From Paraburkholderia monticola (GTDB lineage: Bacteria; Pseudomonadota; Gammaproteobacteria; Burkholderiales; Burkholderiaceae): 64,000 bases of DNA. The DNA is taken from assembly GCF_001580545.1 (NCBI RefSeq), contig NZ_LRBG01000004.1, positions 310,001 to 374,000 of the forward strand, read 5' to 3'. This document shows positions 8,803-17,465 of this stretch, piece by piece. Below the pieces are notes generated by a model, which was given only the letters and a program-made list of their open reading frames with translations, did not search any database and was not told where the DNA came from. Made by a program: the position numbers and the translations under genes. Position 1 is the stretch's first letter. Each line of letters opens with the position of its first letter.

Positions 8803-9618
8803 ATGGACGCTGATACCAAGTTGAGAGATTTTGAGAATTATCTGCGCCGTTTCATAACTGAGGTAATGAAACGAAAATACGGGCCTGGCTGGCTTTCTTC
8901 CCTTCGTATGGATGAGAACGTGAAGAAGTGGAAGGCGCGCATGGAGGAGGAGTCGAAAAAGCGAAAAAGCGTCTCCGCAGACACTCGCATCCTTTTCTAC
9001 GCTGAATTCTATGAATTGACCGAAATTCTGGAAAAATTTTGGCCGCATTTCTTTCAAGAGACTCTTGGAAAATTCCGTCCGATAAAGGACAAGCTGAAGG
9101 AGCTTGAGGGGCTGCGCAACCCAGCCGCTCACGGCCGAACGCTCATGCCTAGTGAACGGGAATTCATCTCTGGAACGACTGGCCAGCTTCGGGCAGTATT
9201 TGGGCGGTATAGCTCGACTCTCTTCGGCGCCGACGACGACCCGTATCCGCAAATGCTCTCGGTCGAAGACAGCTTGGGTACGCTGATTGAGTTCAAAAAA
9301 GATATGCGGCAGCATATCCGGACAACCAATAAGGTAGTCCAGGTTGGCCAGCAGATTGAAATCGTTGCTCTGGCCGAAGACCCGAGCGGCGAAGACCTTG
9401 AGTATCTGTTCAGAACTCTACACATGAGCGTCAATACCGGGTGGACTGCGAGCAACCAGTGGTCTTACGTATTTACGGATGCTGATGTTGGAGAAATGTG
9501 CGACGTATCGGTCAGGGTGCGTAGCAAGCGTCCTCACCATCGCATGCGCTCGCACATCCCTTCCGAAAGCCATGACGACCTGATGACGCTTCGCTACAGC
9601 GTTCGTCCCGCGCTCTAG
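8803..9618 (+). CDS. HEPN-domain (Swt1-like) protein
   Basis: 271 aa from the ATG at 8803, which follows a GTGAGGAG site. Residues about 1-125 are helical and charged (DTKLRDFENYLRRFI) and end in ELEGLRNPAAHGR. RNPAAH fits the R-x4-H catalytic motif of HEPN ribonucleases, and the arrangement resembles Swt1-family HEPN domains. A beta-rich C-terminal domain follows. HEPN proteins commonly act as RNases in toxin or abortive-infection systems; no antitoxin is evident next to it. It lies between dnaE2 copy 2 and the second Gly/Ser-rich gene. Confidence 0.6.
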   Translation: MDADTKLRDFENYLRRFITEVMKRKYGPGWLSSLRMDENVKKWKARMEEESKKRKSVSADTRILFYAEFYELTEILEKFWPHFFQETLGKFRPIKDKLKELEGLRNPAAHGRTLMPSEREFISGTTGQLRAVFGRYSSTLFGADDDPYPQMLSVEDSLGTLIEFKKDMRQHIRTTNKVVQVGQQIEIVALAEDPSGEDLEYLFRTLHMSVNTGWTASNQWSYVFTDADVGEMCDVSVRVRSKRPHHRMRSHIPSESHDDLMTLRYSVRPAL

Positions 9619-9734
9619 CTGGGAACAACAACTATCCGCCGGCGCTTCGCCCGAACTGGAACGTCTGCTGTCTCGCCGAGTAGATTATCCAAGGATGTGC
9701 CGAAGCGAAGCCCTAAGAGTATCGTGTCGTGATG

Positions 9735-9807
9735 GTCTCGATTCCGATGCGCAATCCGAATCATCGGACGCGGCTCGTGGTACCCCTTAATTTCGGTGGA
9801 GGCGGCG
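9735..9807 (+). promoter_or_regulatory. conserved leader of the Gly/Ser-rich gene, copy 2
   Basis: 73 bp aligning with 2933-3004. It starts with GGTCTCG, has an AT-rich CCCCTTAATTT box about 20 bp before the start, and shares the GGAGGCGGCG ribosome-binding segment. Conservation stops just upstream, so this leader and the gene form the duplicated unit. Confidence 0.4.
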
Positions 9808-10008
9808 ATGAGCAAAGGAACAGGCGGCAATCAAGGTGGCGCGCGCGGCAACTCGGGCGGTACATCGAAGGGCTCGTCCAGCGGGGCCAAATCAGCAGGA
9901 AGCGGCGGCCGGTCTGGCAGTGGCTCTTCAGGCGGGAACTGGCCGAGTACGACTGGAAATCCGTCGGGCGGTGGGCGTGGCAACGCTGCGCCTCGCGGAA
10001 GTCGTTGA
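9808..10008 (+). CDS. Gly/Ser-rich small protein, 66 aa, copy 2
   Basis: Paralogue of the protein at 3005, with the same length and the same C-terminal NWPSTTGNPSGGGRGN motif. The start is the ATG at 9808, with GGAGG at the ideal distance; the upstream in-frame GTG would overlap the ribosome binding site. Differences from copy 1 are concentrated in the N-terminal half. No signal peptide, membrane segment or known domain is present. Function is unknown. Confidence 0.7.
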   Translation: MSKGTGGNQGGARGNSGGTSKGSSSGAKSAGSGGRSGSGSSGGNWPSTTGNPSGGGRGNAAPRGSR

Positions 10009-10121
10009 CGAACTGTTCGTCGAGGGTCGCACACCCTCACAGCCAGTCCGCCAAAATATTATTCTGGAAATTCTCCCCAGCACACGGCGAGGTTTGCGAG
10101 CGTGGTCTCCAAATCTAAAAA

Positions 10122-10206
10122 CATCACCCCTGTTGCGCGGTATTCATACTGCTGCCCGTTCCGCGGTGCAGTCGCACCACTGGTCGGACATCAACGGCAG
10201 CGGTCG
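10122..10206 (+). repeat. dispersed repeat A, copy 2 (85 bp)
   Basis: Gap-free match to 721-805, about 87% identical by direct count. It lies 55 bp from repeat B copy 2 and downstream of the Gly/Ser-rich gene. Copy 1 of repeat A lies upstream of the first dnaE2 block. Confidence 0.75.
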
Positions 10207-10259
10207 CGGGACAGCCGGTACTCTGGGATAGCCTTGAGATACCGGAAAGGGTGGCGAAG

Positions 10260-10460
10260 TTAGCGCCCTGAGGCGAACGGCTGACGGGCGACGCTGGCTC
10301 CACATGTTCGTAGACGGCGACCACGTCCTCGAAAGGGGCTTCGCTGCGCGCGGTACATGTTCCGCCCCCGGTCGTACACTGCCAAAGCTCGCGAGTGGTC
10401 GAGGCAGAAACCATCAAGGTAGAACCGTGGCACTAAGTGATGTCTGCGAGGCCTTTTCAT
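10260..10460 (-). pseudogene. DUF4238 protein, N-terminal remnant
   Basis: Begins MKRPRRHHLVPRFYLDGFC and continues to ALAVYDRGRN. This is the characteristic start of DUF4238 proteins ((K/R)xHxVPRFYLxxF...VYDR). An AAAGG site precedes the ATG. Full-length family members are about 250-350 aa. Here the frame breaks after about 40 residues and ends at 10260 in repeat B, so it is a truncated remnant. Confidence 0.65.
10262..10300 (+). repeat. dispersed repeat B, copy 2 (39 bp)
   Basis: Matches 6574-6612 with 4 differences, in the same orientation. It overlaps the broken end of the DUF4238 remnant, suggesting the repeat marks the break point. The ends CGCCC/GGGCG can pair. Confidence 0.6.
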
Positions 10461-10584
10461 TGGTGGTGCCTTTCATGTAACGCGCAACCGACTGCTCCAG
10501 CGATTCTTCATGCAATACTGTGAAGCTCGACAAACAATATTAGCGATTCGTGGTGTGGCATGCCAAGAATCGAAGAACGTAATC

Positions 10585-11739
10585 ATGGACCAGGATTTTC
10601 TTCGAGCACTGCTGTACCGCGCAGAAGGCGCGGATTTGGATTTCAAGCGCGAACAATACAAGGTTTCCGGGTCCGACGCAGAAAGAAGTGAACTCGTAAA
10701 AGATGTTCTCGCGATGGCAAATGCGTGGCGCGAGTCGACCGCATATATCATCCTTGGAGTAGCGGAGAACAAGTCTGACTTCCCTATCGTTGTGGGTATC
10801 GCTGACCTACACGATGACGCGCATTTCCAGCAAATAGTCAACTCCAAAGTTCACCCAAAAATCGACTTTGCTTACGAAGTTTGCAAATTTGACGGACTCC
10901 TGGTGGGAGTAATCTCAGTGCCAAAACAGAAGCGTCCGTTCTACCTCCCAAAGCGATTTGGCGATGTCAACGCAGATACCGTGTACCTCCGGCGTGGAAG
11001 TTCGACGGCGATTGCCAAGCCAGACGAGATTGCACTCATGGGTCAAGGCGATGTTCAGCGCCGCGAGCCGCCGAAGGTGTCGTTGACGTTCAAAGATGCG
11101 GATGATGAAGACATCAGCTCGTCGGTCCGACAGTTGGTACATGTCGATTTTGGCGACATCAAGCAGCTTCCTGATTACAGAGAGCCGGACGTAGATGCGA
11201 TGTACTCGATGCTCAACATGCGTCATTCCACAAACTCCGATTATTGGAGAGAAGGCGCAAAGTATGTTGCCGACAAGTTTGGATGGGTTCGCGCGACAAT
11301 CTGCATCAAAAATGAGTCGCGGTATTCACTGACTCATTGCAAGCTGGAATTCACTGTGAAAGACGGTGGCGGAAATTCGCTTGCGATTCGGTACGCCGAT
11401 GACCTTGCAAGAGCGCCGCAGCACGGATTGAAAATACCAAAGTCGCTTTACGACATCGGTCGGTCTGTCGACCTCGAAGTGGTCGCAGCGACAAAGCGCT
11501 CACCGTCGAAATGTATCTACCATATCGATAAGGTTTTAGCTGGCGATACAATTACCTCGGACGCAGCCGTCGCATTGACGGCATCCGAGAGCGGGTTGAT
11601 TACAATCAACGGCCAATTCTTCGCGCATGAGCTCGAATCGCCGCTTCCATTGACTTGCAATTGCGAGTTCATCGTCGAGAAACGCGACGTCAGTTTCGAG
11701 CAATTGCAACGAATGCTCATGAAGAAGCGACGTCCCTGA
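10585..11739 (+). CDS. AlbA_2/Schlafen-type putative DNA- or nucleotide-binding protein
   Basis: 384 aa from the ATG at 10585; an in-frame ATG at 10510 is also possible. Residues about 1-150 carry the AlbA_2 (Schlafen AlbA-2-like) pattern: EGADLDFKREQY at the start, then DVLAMANAWRE, YIILGVAE, and FYLPKRFG with VYLRRGSST at the end. The C-terminal 200 residues look like a beta-rich domain of unknown function. Proteins with this N-terminal domain often act as regulators or defence components. It stands alone, with no coupled partner. Confidence 0.7.
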   Translation: MDQDFLRALLYRAEGADLDFKREQYKVSGSDAERSELVKDVLAMANAWRESTAYIILGVAENKSDFPIVVGIADLHDDAHFQQIVNSKVHPKIDFAYEVCKFDGLLVGVISVPKQKRPFYLPKRFGDVNADTVYLRRGSSTAIAKPDEIALMGQGDVQRREPPKVSLTFKDADDEDISSSVRQLVHVDFGDIKQLPDYREPDVDAMYSMLNMRHSTNSDYWREGAKYVADKFGWVRATICIKNESRYSLTHCKLEFTVKDGGGNSLAIRYADDLARAPQHGLKIPKSLYDIGRSVDLEVVAATKRSPSKCIYHIDKVLAGDTITSDAAVALTASESGLITINGQFFAHELESPLPLTCNCEFIVEKRDVSFEQLQRMLMKKRRP

Positions 11740-11854
11740 CGTTAGGAGCGTGAACTACTATCGCTAACTGGCAGTTGGTGAAAGCTGCATAACGGAAAAG
11801 AGCGCTAAACGCCTCCCACCTTTGTTGCCTTCACTTTCAACGCTGCCTCCCGTT

Positions 11855-12355
11855 TTAGGCAATCAGATACTTCGACCGGTCTTTAGCACCGGCAATCCAT
11901 GCGGGTGCCCGACCGCGGCCGCTCCACGTCGCTCCCGTGTTTGGGCCTGCATATAGAGCCGGCTGAGGACCGCGAACATAGTTTCCAGCTTTCGGCGAGT
12001 TCTTGACAGTGTTAGAAGAAGTGACGGCAGTGCTTTCAACGAGGTACGTGGAACGGTCCCTGACGGTCGCAATCCATGCAGGAGCACGTCCGCGACCAGA
12101 CTACGTCGCGCCAGTTTTGGGGCGACGGTAAAGCGCTGCCGATGCAGTTTTTGAGACAGCCGCCTTGACGCGGGGCTTGCGTCCGCGTTTCTTGCTACCA
12201 CTACCATCCGCAACGATGTCCGCAACGGTAAGACCATGCTTTTCCATGAGCCCGTGGATTTTCTCGACGACGGCAGTCGTATCTTTTTTCAAAAGCGCGT
12301 CGGCTTGTGCCTGTAGTTTCGCAATCTTTGCATGCACAGTTTTCAGCGTCACCAT
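11855..12355 (-). pseudogene. H-NS family protein with tandem DNA-binding motifs, interrupted by amber codon
   Basis: The first 84 codons encode the coiled-coil oligomerisation part and an AT-hook-like KKRGRKPR segment of a Burkholderia-type H-NS protein, ending PKTGAT followed by TAG at 12101-12103. Past the stop, the same frame continues without a break to 11855. It encodes the H-NS DNA-binding motif GRGRAPAWI twice (about codons 86-105 and 142-160), each with the RDRS/KDRS K/TYL tail. By comparison with the second motif (GATWSGRGRAP), the TAG replaces a Trp TGG codon. The truncated product would oligomerise without the usual DNA-binding end. Confidence 0.8.
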
Positions 12356-12481
12356 ACCTTCACCTTGTTTTAGTTAGCAGTGGACGGGTTATCTTACCGT
12401 GACCAAGTTGCAGGACGCTTGTGATAGGTGTCGCTAACGGTCGACTGACAACGCCAATTTTTGAGGTGACCGGCACCACCG

Positions 12482-15400
12482 TCATCCTTCAAAAACAGAT
12501 ACCGATTGATGGATTACCTTGAGGTGTCGACCATCGTACCGGACAAAAGACCATGCATCTGAGGCAGGCCCATCCGTTCTTCCTCGATTGTGAAAACGTG
12601 CGTAAAGAAGATGGCTGCCCGACTCGCGCAGATAGCGGTCGAGCAAATCTCGTCGAATATAAAGGCCAGACCTTAGCTCTGCCGTCAGGCTAAAAGCAGC
12701 CAGTACACCTGCTTCGTCTAACCAACCCGACTGGCGGTCCCAAACTAGCCCCAGATGTTCCACGAGGGCTGGAGCCGGCACACTAAGATTTGCTTGACGC
12801 TCATTCGCTGCGTAATCGTATTCCCATTCCACGCCACGCAACAATTCAACATCTGCGTATGTGAGGTCACCGTCGGCGGCTAACGCAACGCTATCGCTCA
12901 ACGCGCACTGGTGAAACGCCGATGCGCGCGGATATTCACCAAAAAAAGCGCGGTAGCAATGATTGCCATGGCTGCTGAATGCATGCGTGTTGTCAAGGTA
13001 TCTTGCCGTCAGTTGCTTAGCCTTATCAATGATGAAGCTCGAATAGTCAACCGTAATGTACCGTGAGTCACGAGAGTAGGCGCTGTCTTCTCGCTCATCG
13101 TCATGAGCGTAGAAGGCGAGCGCAACCCAATCAGCGCCATCGCTAGACCGGCGATGCAAGCACTCTTTGTGCGGCGTCAAGTCGTCCGCCTTCACCCAGT
13201 TCAAATCGCTAATCTCACTGGCGTCGGGAAAATGATAGCGAGCATCGCCAACTACGCGCTCATCGTATGAACGTGGCCCAGAAATATCTCGGACATCGGT
13301 AACGTCGACCTTTCGCAGGTTTATGGACCAGAAGTATTCAGGCATCTCCGCCACGGTCACATCATCGTTCCAAGTTTTTGGTGGAACGTTTCGTGCGAGA
13401 AGGCCTACGAGCCGATGCAGCGAAATCCAGAAATATTTCTTGCCGAGCCGTTCCGCATACCCTGGACGTCCGCGTCCAGAACCATGTCGATTATGCAAAG
13501 GGTATTCGTGGGCGTACGCTATCCCTTTCGGGCCCGGGTAACCCAACCGAAGGGTTTCAAGCATTATCCATGACGCAACATTTTCGATGGTGATACCCAT
13601 GGAAGCCAAATCGAAATCATGCATCTTCGATTCGAGAACGTAACGCTTAAAATCCGTACCCCATTGTTCACTGAGGTCCATGTTTGGTGGCAGGCCCTCA
13701 ATGGACGTGAACGCTGTAGCATCCGAGTAAGTCGGCCATTTCTCCGGCAAATAGAAAGGCGCACAAAAGGCTATCGCTCTGGCTTGCAGCTCCGCCGGTA
13801 TGCCGACTGACTCACTCAGTGCCATAGCAAGCATTCGCACCGAATCTCGGACCATGACGTTCGGAATAGCAAAGCCGGGGGTCGCAAGTTTTTCGAGAAT
13901 TGCGATGAAATCTTGCTGTCTGTTGGAGGGAGCAAGAAGGCTTCCGCAATATATGGCCAGCGTTAGCGATTCAAGAATATAGTCGTCGTCGCTTCCTTCG
14001 AAGAGGTGAACGAGGCTCAGACCGAGTGCAGGGTATAAGCTGATGACCCGCGTCAACGCCTTGGTGCTACGGTCTCTAACACGACGGTCCGCAGAGCTCG
14101 TAACCCACAACAGAACAATCGCGAGAAGCTCACGACTTTCGTCTGGCCATCGACTTACATCTGAGCGGAGCGCTGCATCAACAATTGCGTGCACCACGCC
14201 TTGCTCTTCAAAAGAGCTTGTTAGAAAAGTCGAGAGCAGCGCGTCGCGGCCAACTAGCGACCGACCGTTCAGGCATGAATGAAGCCACTTTGCGTTAATC
14301 GCACACTCTGGAATCATTGCCGTCTTGAACAATGTTTCATAGGCGGAGCGCCACAATTCCTGCTGCTTAAGACAAGCCTTGATGACATCGACGGTAGCCG
14401 AAGTAATGCTCTTCCTCGAGCGGAAGGTAATACTCCTTAGAAAAGCCGGCATCGATACTGCGTGCGGAAGCGCCAATCTATAATCGGTTATTTCGACGTT
14501 TGTTTTCTCCGGTAGAACGGAGGCTATCGCCTCGACAAGCCCCGCGTTTTCCGGGCAAAGCTTTGACAACGAGTTTCCGAGCAATTTAAGGTTGACCTCG
14601 TCGCCGGCAGAACACGACTCGAGGATATTTGCCGCGACGAGCGAGTCGCTAAACTTCTGGTAGGCGAAACGTACAACCCATTCATCTCGAACTACTTCAC
14701 TGACGATGAGCAGGCCCTCGCGTTGCAGCTCTTCGAGCATCACTGACGCATGTACATCGCCGCTGAGCACCGAGTTGAGCGTGGATACCGCTACCTCGTA
14801 GTTGATTGCACCTGCAGGGTCACATGCCCATACCTCTGCAAGCTCTCGTAGGCTGCGCCGAACCAAATTGACCGGATTGGACCATCCGCGTTTGCGTCGG
14901 ATGGCGCTGTCACAAACATCCAGATAGCTGTTGAATAGGTTGTCGAAGCCCGGTGCCGACAAGTCCAGGTTCTTTCCACCGCCAGCCTTGATTGTTTTAC
15001 AGGCCAAGTGTAGCAACAACGGATTAACGAGTTCTTCTGAAAAAAGCGGCGTGATTTCGCTTTCGATTTGATATGCCGCGCAGAAGGCCTCTAAAGCCTC
15101 GGCCTGTCTGCCCTCGAATCCTCTGTGGTTGAAGGCGAATCCCGGAAAGCGCTCGTCCACCACAAGGTCACGATACGTATCCCGGGTCGAAACGCAAACG
15201 AGAATATTCGGATAGTTTGCTATCTGTTGAAGAAACTCGGGTAGCCTGTCGCGCCAGCGCGCGGCGTCAGGCGTCTCGTTCAGAGCATCAATGTAAATAA
15301 CGAATGGAAGACGCGTTGACGCTGCGCTCGCGCTGATACATTCGAACAGCTCGCCGCGGCCTACCGAAGCTCCGAAACCCAGTTTCGTGCGGACCACCTC

Positions 15401-16615
15401 CCACGGCTGCCCGTCCCTGAAGTCCTCTCCAAAAACTACGAGAGAAAGCCCTTCAGCAGTCAAGCGGCGATTGGCCGCTGCTACTAACTCGTGAGTCTTC
15501 CCAATTCCCGGCGGCCCCACCAAGAGAAGCGATTGCGCGCGGGACGCATTTACAGCAGGAGACCTAAGCCGTGACAGTACCTCACTGATGTCCTTAAGCG
15601 CTTCCCGACACATGTCCAGAATCCCCGCGGGGAGCGCCGCCATCATCTCGGCCTGAAATTGCCGAAAGTGCGGATTGTCGTTTTCCTCGCCGTGTAGACT
15701 GCAGAACTTTTCATAGTGTTTGTGTTCCGCCGTTTCCATTAAAGGAAGCAGCAACTCGAGGTGTGCCTCAAGTTCGTCGGAGTGATTCACGACAAAACCG
15801 GGACTGCGCATCTGAGTGAACGCGTTGTTGACGGAACTCAACAGCTGTTTGGCCTTCTTCTTGTCGAGTGCATCTAAAAGCGAAAACAGCTCTGCGCTCG
15901 CCTGGGCTAGAGAAGCGAACGCGTGACGATATGGGCGCACGTTCTCCACGACCCAGCCATCCGGTGACAATACGCGTCCGAAAAAATCGAGTGCTTCGTG
16001 CGCTTCGGTTGCGACATCAACGAGTGAAGAGTGACGGGGACCGGCAAACGCCTTCGCTTGCTCAAGCCCGCTCACAATCTGGGCCTTCGTCAAGGCTGCC
16101 TCGCCAAACCAGTAGCGACGGTAACCACCGTGGGAGTCGATGGTCAACAGCTTTTCTCGCACCAGCGATTCGGGCACAAGATGAATTTCGACGGGGTGGC
16201 CAAGTGCAAATGATGCAATCCGCATTTTCACACGCCAGTCTTCGAATCGCTCGGTCTCGCTACGACCATGCGCACCAGCCGAACGCTTTCCCGTTAAGTC
16301 AAATGGGATATAAACGTAGTACTCGGTCAAATCAGGATAGTTCGCCAGCGCCGTCTTGTACGAGTCCTTTATCTGCGAGAATTCGCCGTTGCCAAGCTTA
16401 AAGAAATACTTTGCTTGGAGCCCCACGACGCCGTCCCCCGGCGTACGGAAAAACGCTTCGACACCGCCATCACCGCCGTCACCACGAATCGCGACAAACT
16501 CGCTTCCAGGGGGCACGTCTGTCGTGCGTTGGAAAAGAAGGATGCTCAACGCCTCGAACGAGTCACGTTTACTCTTCGGTTCGGCACGAATTGTCTGGAA
16601 GTCGATGGTCGTCAC
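12482..16615 (-). CDS. STAND/AVAST-like NTPase with N-terminal PD-(D/E)xK-type nuclease domain
   Basis: 1377 aa with a GTG start (complement 16613-16615). The N-terminal ~170 residues contain GDGGDGGVEAFF and GLQAKYFF (about residues 45-70), an arrangement like the D...E...QxK core of restriction-type/Cap4-like nucleases. A P-loop GPPGIGKT follows at about 366-373, then a Walker B-like FVIYIDALNE at about 437-446 and CVSTRDTY. The long helical C-terminal half fits a repeat-type sensor. The layout (nuclease + STAND NTPase + large sensor, about 1400 aa) matches AVAST-type antiphage proteins. Those detect phage proteins, oligomerise and activate the nuclease. The exact subtype is not assigned. 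The gene is single, with the TerY-P-like triad upstream on the opposite strand. Confidence 0.75.
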   Translation of the reverse strand: MTTIDFQTIRAEPKSKRDSFEALSILLFQRTTDVPPGSEFVAIRGDGGDGGVEAFFRTPGDGVVGLQAKYFFKLGNGEFSQIKDSYKTALANYPDLTEYYVYIPFDLTGKRSAGAHGRSETERFEDWRVKMRIASFALGHPVEIHLVPESLVREKLLTIDSHGGYRRYWFGEAALTKAQIVSGLEQAKAFAGPRHSSLVDVATEAHEALDFFGRVLSPDGWVVENVRPYRHAFASLAQASAELFSLLDALDKKKAKQLLSSVNNAFTQMRSPGFVVNHSDELEAHLELLLPLMETAEHKHYEKFCSLHGEENDNPHFRQFQAEMMAALPAGILDMCREALKDISEVLSRLRSPAVNASRAQSLLLVGPPGIGKTHELVAAANRRLTAEGLSLVVFGEDFRDGQPWEVVRTKLGFGASVGRGELFECISASAASTRLPFVIYIDALNETPDAARWRDRLPEFLQQIANYPNILVCVSTRDTYRDLVVDERFPGFAFNHRGFEGRQAEALEAFCAAYQIESEITPLFSEELVNPLLLHLACKTIKAGGGKNLDLSAPGFDNLFNSYLDVCDSAIRRKRGWSNPVNLVRRSLRELAEVWACDPAGAINYEVAVSTLNSVLSGDVHASVMLEELQREGLLIVSEVVRDEWVVRFAYQKFSDSLVAANILESCSAGDEVNLKLLGNSLSKLCPENAGLVEAIASVLPEKTNVEITDYRLALPHAVSMPAFLRSITFRSRKSITSATVDVIKACLKQQELWRSAYETLFKTAMIPECAINAKWLHSCLNGRSLVGRDALLSTFLTSSFEEQGVVHAIVDAALRSDVSRWPDESRELLAIVLLWVTSSADRRVRDRSTKALTRVISLYPALGLSLVHLFEGSDDDYILESLTLAIYCGSLLAPSNRQQDFIAILEKLATPGFAIPNVMVRDSVRMLAMALSESVGIPAELQARAIAFCAPFYLPEKWPTYSDATAFTSIEGLPPNMDLSEQWGTDFKRYVLESKMHDFDLASMGITIENVASWIMLETLRLGYPGPKGIAYAHEYPLHNRHGSGRGRPGYAERLGKKYFWISLHRLVGLLARNVPPKTWNDDVTVAEMPEYFWSINLRKVDVTDVRDISGPRSYDERVVGDARYHFPDASEISDLNWVKADDLTPHKECLHRRSSDGADWVALAFYAHDDEREDSAYSRDSRYITVDYSSFIIDKAKQLTARYLDNTHAFSSHGNHCYRAFFGEYPRASAFHQCALSDSVALAADGDLTYADVELLRGVEWEYDYAANERQANLSVPAPALVEHLGLVWDRQSGWLDEAGVLAAFSLTAELRSGLYIRRDLLDRYLRESGSHLLYARFHNRGRTDGPASDAWSFVRYDGRHLKVIHQSVSVFEG

Positions 16616-17465
16616 GATGTGCTGCTGGAAAACAAAGAGCTAACACTTTACTGCAACCTTATCGCAACACCCCATTCGTTTCGCTGGCAGTTTGTCTACG
16701 GATACTGCCGCAGGAAGGGAACTTCCTCACCTGCCAGCTCCGACTGAAGTCTTCGGACGGCCCCTCTGCTCCTCGGTTAGTCGCTCGCAGGGACCGTTCA
16801 ATTGGTGTGGTTATAGTCATCGGTCGCAGACAGTAGCAATTGCCGCGTGCGCTTCATGACCTAGACGACCTCGCGTTGCGAGACGTCCCACTCGCCAGCG
16901 TCGACCTTCAATCTCACCCCATTCTCGGCCCGGGTCAACGCCACGTCTGGCGACAGACCCGAGGTAGCAATCTTTCGCGATACGTAATCGGATAACCGCC
17001 CCATATCTCTCGGTCCACATCAGGTCCTAGACGATGCCTACCGCCAGCAAGTTCGAAGCTCTCGGAGCGCGAATTTTCGAGTACCTCTTCCAGGAGGGGT
17101 TGGACTGGTCGACCCTTGTTTCAGAAGCGGTGACGACGGCCGACTCTTAAGGTACTTTCCCAATGCAACAAGCATATCGCAAGCGGGAGTAACGAAGGAC
17201 AGCCCCGTATACATCCGTCTACGTTCGAGCGCAATTTAGAAAGCTACTTTTGTTGACTAGCTCTAAAGATGCCATCAAATTCGCCGTTATCAACGTGTGG
17301 GGGATTCGCGATGCTTTTAGAGCGGTAGGCTGAACCTGAAAAATACGCACGCAGTTATGGGTGTGAAGCTCCTGATTGCCGATTGGCAATGCCGCATTGG
17401 CCTGACATGTTTCGGGCGCGCACCATCGCGCTCAGATTCGATAAGTAAGTATGAGGAGGTTTGAA
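16616..17465. other. 850-bp gap between the NTPase gene and the vWA operon
   Basis: No convincing gene. A 38-codon plus-strand frame (17034-17150, starting MPTASKFEALGARIFEYLF) reads like a protein fragment, as does a minus-strand frame at 16817-17020, but neither has a recognisable family. The region must hold the divergent promoters of both flanking units. Confidence 0.4.
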
